Origin: Planctomycetota bacterium
GTDB lineage: Bacteria > Planctomycetota > UBA1135 > UBA2386
DNA: 57,207 nt
Assembly (NCBI GenBank): GCA_020849665.1
Contig: JADLFX010000017.1
Span: forward strand, 1 to 57,207
Direction: 5' to 3'
Position numbers and translations under genes: made by a program. Each line of letters opens with the position of its first letter. Position 1 is the stretch's first letter. The notes beneath the pieces were generated by a model. The model was not told where the DNA came from. It ran no database searches and saw only the letters and a list, made by a program, of their open reading frames with translations. Shown piece after piece: positions 38,291 to 45,783 of the stretch.

Positions 38291-40000
38291 TCAGTCCGCC
38301 ATCGTGCTGCGCACCACTTCCTCGAGCGTGGTCTTGCCGCGCAGCACGTTCATGAGCCCAGCACGCCGCAAGGTGATCATGCCCTCCTTGAGCGACTGGT
38401 TCTTGATGTCCATCACGTTGGCTCGCTCCACCACCATGCGCCGGACCGGGTCGGTCATGCGCATCGTCTCGAGCAGGGCGAAGCGGCCCTTGTAGCCCTG
38501 GTTGCAGCGCGGGCAGCCGACCGCCTTGGCCGGCTGGAACTCCGGACTCGACACCTCGGCCTCGGTGAGGCCCGCCTCGATGTAGACCTTCTTGGGCAGG
38601 TCGGAAGGCTGCTTGCAGTGGGTGCAGAGCTTGCGCGCGAGGCGCTGGGCACAGATCAGGATGGTCGCACTCGACACCATGAACGGATCCACACCCATGT
38701 CGACCATGCGCGTGATCGTGGAGGGTGCGTCGTTGGTGTGCAGCGTGCTCAGCACCAGGTGTCCGGTGAGGGCCGCCTTGATCGCGATCTCCAGGGTCTC
38801 GTGGTCGCGGATCTCGCCCAGCAGCACCACGTCAGGGTCCTGGCGCAGGATCGAGCGCAGCGCACCCGCGAAGGTCAATCCGCGCTTGGGATTCACCGGC
38901 ACCTGGTTGATGCCCTCCATCGTGTACTCGACCGGGTCCTCGACCGTGACCAGGTTGATGTCCGGCGAGGCGATGTGGCGCACCGCCGAGTACAGCGTGG
39001 TGGACTTGCCCGAGCCGGTCGGCCCGGTGACCAGGATCATTCCGTAGGGGCGCTCGCACGCCCACAGGTAGTCGTCGAGGCAGCGCTGCTCGAACCCGAG
39101 GCCCTTGATGTCCAGCGCCAGGTTCGACGAGTCCAGGATGCGGAACACGGTCTTCTCGCCCCAGATCACCGGCAGGATCGACACGCGGAAGTCGATCGCC
39201 TTGTTGCCGAGCTTCATCTGGAACTTGCCGTCCTGGGGCTTCTGCTTCTCGGCGATGTCGAGCTTCGACATGATCTTGATGCGCGAGGTGACGTTGTTCT
39301 GCATCCGCTTGGGCAGTTCCATCACCTGCACCATGTCGCCGTCGCGCCGGTAGCGGACCACCACCCGCTTCTCGAACGGCTCGATGTGGATGTCGCTCGC
39401 GCCGGAGGCCACCGCCTCGGCGATGATCTTGTTGACCATCTTCACGACCGGCGACGCCTCGTCGCTGATCGCCGAGAGGTCCATCCCCTCGTCCTCGGAC
39501 TCGGTCTCCTTCAGCTCGAGGTCGGCGTCCTCGAAGCTGCCCAGGATGTCGCCGACGGTCTCCTCGTCGGAGCGGTACGCCTGCCCCAGGATCTTCTCGA
39601 TCGCCTCCTCGGTGCTGATCACCGGGCGCAGCTGGCAGCCGGTGATGATCCGGATGTCGTCCAGCTTGACGACGTCGAACGGGTTGGCGACGGCGATGGT
39701 CAGGATCGTGCCGATGCGGTCGATCGGGAAGATCTTGTAGTCCTTGGCCACGTCCATCGGCACCGCGTCCAGGACCTCCTTGTTGACCTTCAGCCTGCCC
39801 AGGTCGATCGCCGGCAGGTTCGCGGCCCGGCTCAGGTGGGCGAGGATCTCGCCCTCCGTCACGACCCCCTTCTTGACCAGGAGTTCGCTGAGCGGACGGC
39901 GCTCCTTCTGCGCCTCCGCCAGCATGGCCTCCCCGTCCTCGGGTTTGAGCTTCCCCGCCTTCTCGAGGATGCTCTTCAGCTTCTTGGCGAGCTGGATCAT
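38291..40000 (-). CDS. pilB: type IV pilus extension ATPase PilB (GspE family)
   Basis: 569 residues. An N-terminal MshEN domain (about 1-150) with L-L-V-K-K-G-V-V-T-E is followed by the N2 domain and the ATPase core. The core has GPTGSGKST at 326-334, the Asp box V-E-D-P-V-E-Y at 353, Walker B L-G-E-I-R-D near 394-399, the His box H-L-V-L-S-T-L-H-T-N, and the zinc tetracysteine C-x2-C (459, 462) and C-P-x-C (496, 499). The MshEN domain is a known cyclic di-GMP receiver in some relatives, so pilus extension may respond to that messenger. The ATG at 40000 overlaps the pilT stop (ATGA). Confidence 0.96.
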   Translation of the reverse strand: MIQLAKKLKSILEKAGKLKPEDGEAMLAEAQKERRPLSELLVKKGVVTEGEILAHLSRAANLPAIDLGRLKVNKEVLDAVPMDVAKDYKIFPIDRIGTILTIAVANPFDVVKLDDIRIITGCQLRPVISTEEAIEKILGQAYRSDEETVGDILGSFEDADLELKETESEDEGMDLSAISDEASPVVKMVNKIIAEAVASGASDIHIEPFEKRVVVRYRRDGDMVQVMELPKRMQNNVTSRIKIMSKLDIAEKQKPQDGKFQMKLGNKAIDFRVSILPVIWGEKTVFRILDSSNLALDIKGLGFEQRCLDDYLWACERPYGMILVTGPTGSGKSTTLYSAVRHIASPDINLVTVEDPVEYTMEGINQVPVNPKRGLTFAGALRSILRQDPDVVLLGEIRDHETLEIAIKAALTGHLVLSTLHTNDAPSTITRMVDMGVDPFMVSSATILICAQRLARKLCTHCKQPSDLPKKVYIEAGLTEAEVSSPEFQPAKAVGCPRCNQGYKGRFALLETMRMTDPVRRMVVERANVMDIKNQSLKEGMITLRRAGLMNVLRGKTTLEEVVRSTMAD

Positions 40001-41100
40001 CGCATCCTGGGGCTCGCGGACGCGCCCGCGCCGCGCGGGTTGCGATCCATGAGACGCTGGAACTCGGCCTGATCGGGCACGTAGGTCATCGCGTCGTCGA
40101 AGGTGATCGTGCCGGACCGGTACAACTCGTACACGGCCTGGCTCATGGTCTTCATGCCGGACGCCCCGCTGGTCTGCAGGATCGACATGATCTGGTGGGT
40201 CTTGTTGTCACGGATCAGGGCCCGGATCGCCGGGTTCACGATCATGATCTCGGCGGCCAGCGACCGGCCCTTGCCGGTCGACTTCGGAATGAGCTGCTGG
40301 CAGACGACCGCCTGCAGCGTGAAGCTGAGCATCGTGCGGATCTGCTGCTGCTGGTGGGCAGGGAACACGTCGACGATGCGGTTGATGGTCTGCGCCACGT
40401 CGGAGGTGTGCAGCGTGGCGAACGTGAGGTGGCCGGTCTCGGCGAGCGTCAGGGCGGCCTCGATCGTCTCCAGGTCGCGCATTTCGCCCACCAGCACCAC
40501 GTCCGGGTCCTGGCGCAGCACCGAGCGCAGGGCCGCCGCGAAGCCATGCGTGTCGGCCTGCACCTCGCGTTGGTTCACCAGGCAGTTCTTGTTGCGATGC
40601 AGGAACTCGATCGGGTCCTCGATCGTGACGATGTGGTCCTGCCGGCTGTTGTTGACGTAGTCCACCATCGACGCGAGGGTCGTGGACTTGCCCGAACCGG
40701 TGGCGCCGGTGACCAGCACGAGGCCCCGGTTCAGGTTGCAGATCCACTCGCACACCTGCCTCGGCATGCCGATCTGCTCGAAGTCGAACACCTCGAACGG
40801 GATCACGCGCATGACCGCGGCGACCGTGCCGCGCTGCATGAAGGCGTTGGTGCGGAAGCGGCCGAGGTTGGCGACGCCGAACGAGAAGTCGATCTCCAGG
40901 GTCTTCTCGAACTTGGCGACCTGATCCGGCGACAGCACCGAGTACACCAGCTTCTTGGTCGCCTCGGGATGGAGCACGTCGTGCTCGGTGTCGATCAGCT
41001 TGCCGTCGATGCGGATCTTCGGTGGTGCGCCCGCAGAGAGATGCAGGTCCGAGCCGCCGCGCTGGACCATCAGGTTGAGCAGTTCCTCCATCGAGACCAT
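39997..41100 (-). CDS. pilT: type IV pilus retraction ATPase PilT
   Basis: 367 residues. Walker A GATGSGKST lies at 132-140, Asp box E-D-P-I-E-F, Walker B V-L-V-G-E-M-R-D near 202-209 and His box F-A-T-L-H-T. The PilT signature appears as A-I-R-A-L-I-R-D-N-K at 291-300 (A-I-R-N-L-I-R-E in the consensus). The mutated second position is conservative. PilT drives retraction for twitching and DNA uptake; its presence argues for a real pilus rather than a type II secretion system alone. GGAGG is spaced 7 bases before the ATG at 41100; an in-frame ATG 9 bases later is less well placed. It is the first gene of the pil operon. Confidence 0.95.
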   Translation of the reverse strand: MVSMEELLNLMVQRGGSDLHLSAGAPPKIRIDGKLIDTEHDVLHPEATKKLVYSVLSPDQVAKFEKTLEIDFSFGVANLGRFRTNAFMQRGTVAAVMRVIPFEVFDFEQIGMPRQVCEWICNLNRGLVLVTGATGSGKSTTLASMVDYVNNSRQDHIVTIEDPIEFLHRNKNCLVNQREVQADTHGFAAALRSVLRQDPDVVLVGEMRDLETIEAALTLAETGHLTFATLHTSDVAQTINRIVDVFPAHQQQQIRTMLSFTLQAVVCQQLIPKSTGKGRSLAAEIMIVNPAIRALIRDNKTHQIMSILQTSGASGMKTMSQAVYELYRSGTITFDDAMTYVPDQAEFQRLMDRNPRGAGASASPRMR

Positions 41101-41462
41101 GGTGTCGCCTCCGTCGTGCGGGTCCGCTTGGGCGCTGACGGCGCCCGTCCCCGGTGTATCGGCACCCCCCCCGGAGCGGATTGAGTCTGCGCCCAGACCC
41201 GTCCCGGTCTGCGGAACCTGCCGCGTTCGCGGCCGTGTCCGGGCCATGCCACCGCGGCCGGTCCCCGGGCCGGGAGCCGGTCCGGGTCCCGCGCAGGCCA
41301 GCCGGCCCCGGACCCGTCGGACGGTCCGATCCGCCGCGCCGCCCGCCCCCCGGAGCCGCCGAGGCTCCTGGCGCGAACGACGCCATGCCGCCGGCGCGAT
41401 GCCGCCGGCGAGCTCCCCCTCCGCTTCGGCCGGCTCCCGGCGGAGCGGGGCCGGCGCGCGGC
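41101..41462. other. 362-base spacer upstream of pilT
   Basis: No gene is seen. It should carry the pil operon promoter, but I find no good -10/-35 or sigma54 (TGGCAC/TTGC) pair. A 12-base direct repeat ATGCCGCCGGCG occurs at 41385-41396 and 41399-41410, two copies in a 14-base period. The part next to the EF-G stop can fold into a hairpin. Confidence 0.4.
41419..41445 (-). terminator. nested hairpin after the EF-G-like gene
   Basis: GCCGG (41429-41433) and CCGGC (41437-41441) form a tight stem with a CTC loop, or the outer CTCCGC (41419-41424) and GCGGAG (41440-41445) pair instead. It lies about 18 bases after the stop at 41463 on the minus strand. No U-tract follows. Confidence 0.35.
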
Positions 41463-43505
41463 TCAGTGATGCCCTTGGTTGTGGGCTTCTTCGGCGGCCT
41501 TCTTGTGGCGCGCCACGATGTCGGCCTGCAGGTTCCCGGGCACCTGCTCGTAGTGCGACGGCCGCATGGTGAAGGTGCCTTCCCCCGCGGTGATGGAGCG
41601 CAGGTGCGTGGAGTAGTCCAGCATCTCCTTCAAGGGCACCTGGGCCCGGATCACCTGGATGCCCTCGGCGGCCTCCATGCCGGACATCCGCCCACGGATC
41701 GTCGAGAGGTTGCCGGCCACGTCGCCGGTGAAGCGCTCCGGCACCTGGATCTCCACCTCCATGATGGGCTCGAGCAGCACGGGGCGGGCCTTGGTGAACG
41801 CGTCCGCGAACGCCCGCTCGCCCGCGATCTGGAACGAGATCTGGTCGGAGTCCACGTCGTGGAACTTGCCGTCGTAGACCTCCGCGGTCACGTCCACGAC
41901 GGGGAAGCCGGCCAGGCCACCCTTCTCGAGGAACTTGCGGATGCCCTTCTCGACCTCGGGGATGAACTGGCGCGGGATCGAACCACCCACCACCGAGTCC
42001 ACGTACTCGAAGCCCTGCCCGCGCTCGCGCGGCGCCACGCGCAGGTACACCTCTGCGAACTGGCCGCGCCCGCCGGTCTGCTTCTTGTGGCGGTGGTGAC
42101 CCTCGGCCTTGGCCAGGATCGCCTCGCGGTACGGCACGACCGGCAGGTGGTACTCGGTGGCCACGCCGTAGCGCTTCAGGAGGCGCTGCAGGTTGATCTC
42201 GATGTGCAGCGGGCTGTTGCCGGACACCACGAGTTCGCCGGTGTTGGGATCCCGCGACACGTGGAACGTCGGGTCCTCGGCAGCCAGCTTCTCCAGACCG
42301 TGGGCGATCTTGGTCTCGTCGCCGCGCGCCTTGGGACGGACCGCTAGCGAGTAGACCGCCACCGGGTACTGGGGCTTGGGGAACACCAGCGGGTGGGCAT
42401 CCGCGGTGACGGTGTCCCACATGGTCAGGTCCTCGAGCTTGCCGACCGCGAACACGTCGCCGGCGACGACCATGTCCATGGGCTTGGCATCCTTGGCCTG
42501 CACCTTCAGCAGCCCGCCCACCTTGTCGTGCTTGCCGGTCCGGACGTTCAGGAACCCCTCCTCGGCCTTCAGGTGGCCGCGCAGGCAGCGCAGGTAGGCC
42601 ATGCGTCCGACGTAGGGGTCGACCACCACCTTGAACACCTGGGCCGCGAACGGACCGTTGGGGTCCGGCTCGACCAGCTGGTCGTAGCTCTCGCTGCCAG
42701 GCTTCGCCGCGTTGCGCGCGCCGTACGCCAGCGGCGAGGGCAGCTCGGCGACGAGGTAGTGGATCAGCTGCGGGATGCCGATCATCTTCGGCGGACACAC
42801 GGCGAACACCGGCACGAGCTTGCCGAGGCTGATCGCGCGCGACAGGTTCTGCTCGAGCTCCTGCCGGGTGAGCGCGCCCTGGTCCAGGTACTTGGCCAGC
42901 AGGTCGTCGTCGACCTCCGCGACGTGCTCCTCCAGGCGCGCGCGATACTCGGCGGCCTTGGGCCCCTCGCCGGCGAGGACGTCGAAGACCTTGCCGAGGC
43001 CGTGGCCGCTCTGGTCCGGGTAGGTCACCGGCACCACGCAGTCGCCCATGGCCTCGACCAGCTGCGCGCAAACGCGATCGAAATCGGCGGTGTCCGTGTC
43101 CAGGTGGCTCACCAGGACGGCTCTGCCGATGCCGGAACGGCCAGCCTCCTTCCACAGCCGCCGGCCGTGGAAGCTGAGCCCCACGTGCGCGTTGACGCAC
43201 AGGAACCCGATCTCGGCCATCCGCATGGCCGAGATGGTGTCGGCCAGGAAGTCGGTGTGACCCGGCGTGTCGGCCACATGCACCAGGACCTTGTCGAGCT
43301 GGAAGTGGAACAGGTGGCTGCTGAGCGTGTGCTTGCGCTCCTTCTCCTCGGGTTCGGTGTTGCTGATGCTGGTGCCGTCGGCGCTGTTGCCGTGGCGCTG
43401 GGTCACCTTGGCGACGAGCGCCAGGGCATCTACGAGACCGGTCTTGCCGCTGTCCGTCTGTCCGAACAGGACGACGTTGCGGATCTCCTCAGGACGGTGG
43501 GCCAT
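41463..43505 (-). CDS. fusA2: elongation factor G-like translational GTPase (FusA2 type)
   Basis: 680 residues with all EF-G domains. G1 is F-G-Q-T-D-S-G-K-T, where EF-G has G-H-I-D-A-G-K-T-T; the switch region T-E-P-E-E-K-E-R-K-H-T-L replaces R-G-I-T-I; G3 is D-T-P-G-H-T-D-F. G4 is V-S-H-L-D, lacking the Asn-Lys of N-K-x-D. Domain IV keeps H-K-K-Q-T-G-G-R-G-Q-F. The P-E-E-x-E-R-K-H switch identifies the second EF-G class (EF-G-2/FusA2), which is usually not the main translocase. The changed G4 loop may alter guanine specificity or affinity. AAAGGCG precedes the ATG at 43505. It stands alone between the OmpA-type gene and pilT, with long gaps on both sides. Confidence 0.85.
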   Translation of the reverse strand: MAHRPEEIRNVVLFGQTDSGKTGLVDALALVAKVTQRHGNSADGTSISNTEPEEKERKHTLSSHLFHFQLDKVLVHVADTPGHTDFLADTISAMRMAEIGFLCVNAHVGLSFHGRRLWKEAGRSGIGRAVLVSHLDTDTADFDRVCAQLVEAMGDCVVPVTYPDQSGHGLGKVFDVLAGEGPKAAEYRARLEEHVAEVDDDLLAKYLDQGALTRQELEQNLSRAISLGKLVPVFAVCPPKMIGIPQLIHYLVAELPSPLAYGARNAAKPGSESYDQLVEPDPNGPFAAQVFKVVVDPYVGRMAYLRCLRGHLKAEEGFLNVRTGKHDKVGGLLKVQAKDAKPMDMVVAGDVFAVGKLEDLTMWDTVTADAHPLVFPKPQYPVAVYSLAVRPKARGDETKIAHGLEKLAAEDPTFHVSRDPNTGELVVSGNSPLHIEINLQRLLKRYGVATEYHLPVVPYREAILAKAEGHHRHKKQTGGRGQFAEVYLRVAPRERGQGFEYVDSVVGGSIPRQFIPEVEKGIRKFLEKGGLAGFPVVDVTAEVYDGKFHDVDSDQISFQIAGERAFADAFTKARPVLLEPIMEVEIQVPERFTGDVAGNLSTIRGRMSGMEAAEGIQVIRAQVPLKEMLDYSTHLRSITAGEGTFTMRPSHYEQVPGNLQADIVARHKKAAEEAHNQGHH

Positions 43506-43520
43506 GATTCGCCTTTCTGC

Positions 43521-43534
43521 GGGCCCGCGGGCCC
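43521..43534 (-). promoter_or_regulatory. 14-base palindrome in the EF-G-like leader
   Basis: GGGCCCGCGGGCCC is a perfect palindrome directly upstream of the ribosome-binding site AAAGGCG (minus strand). It may form a leader hairpin or bind a regulator. Confidence 0.3.
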
Positions 43535-43561
43535 GACACGTCGGGGAAGTCGAGTCGCGGC

Positions 43562-43567
43562 ACTATA
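43562..43567 (-). promoter_or_regulatory. possible -10 element of the EF-G-like gene
   Basis: TATAGT on the minus strand is one of the few A/T-rich hexamers in this area and lies 57 bases before the ATG at 43505. A matching -35 is not convincing. Confidence 0.25.
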
Positions 43568-43891
43568 ACCACGCCCCGCACCGGCACATCCGCCTGCTCT
43601 CTGGCGTGGCGGCGCCGCGGTGCGGCGGTGCGGCGGATCCGGTGGCTCGACGCAGGACCGGAGAGCGGCGGCATGCAACCCGCGGCGATGAACCCCCGGC
43701 CTCGCGGGGCGCGCGCGGCGACCCGGCGGGCCCCCCGCAGGGGCCTGACCCGCTTCCTCGTGGCGCCGGCGCCGCCCCGGCGCGACGCGCCGCCGACCTC
43801 CGGCCCGCCCGGCCCGCCCCCGCACCGCGGGGGCGCTGCGGAGGGTGCAGGGGTTCCGGTACGCGCGCGCCGCGATGCGGCGCGCCGGAGT
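43568..43891. other. GC-rich spacer between OmpA-type and EF-G-like genes
   Basis: Together with the EF-G leader this makes 386 bases without a gene. It contains very GC-rich runs and one perfect 8-bp hairpin (43816-43834), listed separately. Nothing else is recognised. Confidence 0.4.
43816..43834 (-). terminator. GC hairpin after the OmpA-type gene
   Basis: GCCCCCGC (43816-43823) and GCGGGGGC (43827-43834) are exact inverted repeats with a 3-base loop, about 60 bases past the stop at 43892. There is no U-tract, as is common for hairpins in this GC-rich DNA. Confidence 0.45.
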
Positions 43892-44551
43892 TCACAGGCG
43901 GTCGTTGCTGACCGTGATCTCGACGCGCCGGTTCTGCGCCTTGGCCGTCGACGAGGAGCCGGCGACCTTGGGCTCGTACTGCCCGTAGCCGACGATCACG
44001 AACGCGTTCTCCGAGATCCCCTGGCGCTCGAGGAAGTTCTGCACCGCCTTCGCGCGCTTGAACGAGAGTTCGAAGTTGTCCTCCACGACCCCCTTGAGCT
44101 TCTGGATCGGATCGGTGTCCGTGTGGCCGGCCACGAAGATCTTCCGGCCGCCGTACTTGCCCTTCAGCACCCCCGCCACGCGGCGCAGGGTGCCCTCGGC
44201 CTGGGACTTCAGCTTGAACGAGCCGGAGTCGAAGGTCACCGCGCTCTCGATCCCGATCGAGATCATGCCGTCGCGGCGGAACACCGAGACGCCCTGCTCG
44301 CCGCTGAGCTCGTTCTGCACGCTCTTCAGCTCGTCGTCCGACCTGGGCGCCGTGGCCTCCTGCGGCTTGGGTTCGCTGGACTTGCGGGCCTCGGCCTCGG
44401 CCAGCTGGGCACGCAGGTCGGCGTTGCGCGCGCTGAGGTCGCGAAGCTGTGCGTCGCGCTCGCGGAGCATGTCCTCGTAGCGGTTGGAGCAGGAGGGGAG
44501 GGCAAAGAGCAGGGACACAGGGATGAGGATCAGAAGATGCCGTAGAGCCAT
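43892..44551 (-). CDS. OmpA-family peptidoglycan-binding lipoprotein
   Basis: 219 residues. The lipoprotein signal peptide ends in F-A-L-P-S-C, lipid Cys at 21. A coiled coil (about 24-58) rich in Arg/Asp/Leu is followed by a Pro/Lys linker and an OmpA_C-like domain. The domain has V-T-F-D-S-G-S-F-K-L near 105, V-A-G-H-T-D-T-D-P-I at 140-149, F-E-L-S-F-K-R-A with the ligand Arg, V-G-Y-G and N-R-R-V-E-I at 207-212. These residues bind the diaminopimelate stem peptide, so the protein tethers the outer membrane or a surface structure to the cell wall. The coiled coil before the OmpA domain resembles the Pal/MotB-like layout. The ATG at 44551 opens the signal peptide, 56 bases after the prepilin peptidase stop. 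Confidence 0.9.
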   Translation of the reverse strand: MALRHLLILIPVSLLFALPSCSNRYEDMLRERDAQLRDLSARNADLRAQLAEAEARKSSEPKPQEATAPRSDDELKSVQNELSGEQGVSVFRRDGMISIGIESAVTFDSGSFKLKSQAEGTLRRVAGVLKGKYGGRKIFVAGHTDTDPIQKLKGVVEDNFELSFKRAKAVQNFLERQGISENAFVIVGYGQYEPKVAGSSSTAKAQNRRVEITVSNDRL

Positions 44552-44607
44552 GGAACACCTGGACAAGGGAAACGGAACGGCCCGACGGCGGCGGTGCGGC
44601 GTGGGAT

Positions 44608-45567
44608 TCACGTCGCTCGCCCCCGTCGAAGCAGGACGAACAAGGCAACGAGACAGAGGCCGGCCGTCACCAACAGGATCCACGGCGCGGCGGGCGAAGA
44701 GCGCTGCCACTCGGGCAGGTCTTCCAGCAAGAAGCGCAGGAGCGGGACGCGCAGGAACAGGGCGACCACCGCGCCCACGGCGAGGAACGGACCGAAGTAG
44801 ATCTCGGCCTCGCCGGTGCGCAGGCGATGCCACGTGCCGACCAGGGCGCCCAGCAGGCTGCCCGCGAAGAGCGTGACCAGCACGCCCTGCCAGCCCGTGA
44901 ACGCGCCGATCGCGGCCATCAGCTTGACGTCGCCCAGGCCCATGGCCTGGCGCCGGAACGCCACGGTTCCCAGCCAGCGGATCCCCGCAGTGCTGCCCGC
45001 GCCCGCCACTGCACCGACGATCGCGGTGAGCAGCGAATCGCTGGCGGGTGGAAGCGGCGTGCCGAGGGAGCCGGCGATCCCGGGCACGAACAGGGACCCG
45101 AGGATGCCCACCGCACACGCCGAGAGCGTGAGCCGGTCGGGCAGGATGCGGTGGTCGAGGTCGATGAACGTGTTCGCGATGAGGTTGCCCAGGAAGTACG
45201 CGTGCAGTCCGAACGCGAGCGCGGCTTCCCAGTCCCACTCCGCCCGCACCAGGTGCAGGCCTGAGGGTGGCACCGCGAACACCAGGCCGTACATCGTCGC
45301 GGTGAGCGCCTCGACCAACGGATAGCGGAACGGGATCCGCGCCCCGCAGCACGCCGCGCGCCCGCGCAGCAAGAGCCAGGCGAAGACCGGGACGTTGAGC
45401 CACGCAGGGATCGGCTTGCCGCACGCCGGGCAGAACGAGCGCGCGGGGAAGTGCACCGGCCGGTCGCTCAGGACCCTTGCGGGGAGGCGATGGATCAGGA
45501 CGTTCAGGTACGAGCCGATGCAGGCGCCAAGCGCGATCGCCCCCACCAGTAGCACCCAATCCGTCAT
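44608..45567 (-). CDS. pilD: prepilin peptidase / N-methyltransferase
   Basis: 319 residues with about eight transmembrane segments. The N-terminal domain has G-A-C-I-G-S-Y-L-N-V-L-I-H-R-L-P and a zinc-like C-P-A-C. The second cysteine pair, normally R-C-R-x-C, is R-A-A-C-C here, with the first Cys shifted. The catalytic aspartates are present in F-I-D-L-D-H-R-I-L-P-D and G-L-G-D-V-K-L. The enzyme cleaves prepilin leaders after Gly and N-methylates the new Phe, on the cytoplasmic face of the inner membrane. The ATG at 45567 (AGGCGG upstream) is preferred over an in-frame start at 45588. It is co-oriented with, but about 3.5 kb away from, the pil operon. Confidence 0.93.
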   Translation of the reverse strand: MTDWVLLVGAIALGACIGSYLNVLIHRLPARVLSDRPVHFPARSFCPACGKPIPAWLNVPVFAWLLLRGRAACCGARIPFRYPLVEALTATMYGLVFAVPPSGLHLVRAEWDWEAALAFGLHAYFLGNLIANTFIDLDHRILPDRLTLSACAVGILGSLFVPGIAGSLGTPLPPASDSLLTAIVGAVAGAGSTAGIRWLGTVAFRRQAMGLGDVKLMAAIGAFTGWQGVLVTLFAGSLLGALVGTWHRLRTGEAEIYFGPFLAVGAVVALFLRVPLLRFLLEDLPEWQRSSPAAPWILLVTAGLCLVALFVLLRRGRAT

Positions 45568-45783
45568 CGAGGACCGCCTGCAAAGCACCAGCTCCGGACA
45601 TGCGCTGCCAGGAATCCGGCCTCCCTGGCCAAAGTGCCGCGCACTGACCTGCGCAGCGACGGGTCGGAAGGTAGCGAGCTCCGGGAACGGAGTCCAGCCG
45701 AGCGATGGCAGGGCAGCAGGCTCTCGCGCCGCCTCGCGGCACGGGGTTGCACCCGGGAGCGCGTTCCGCGCGCGTCGCGCCGC

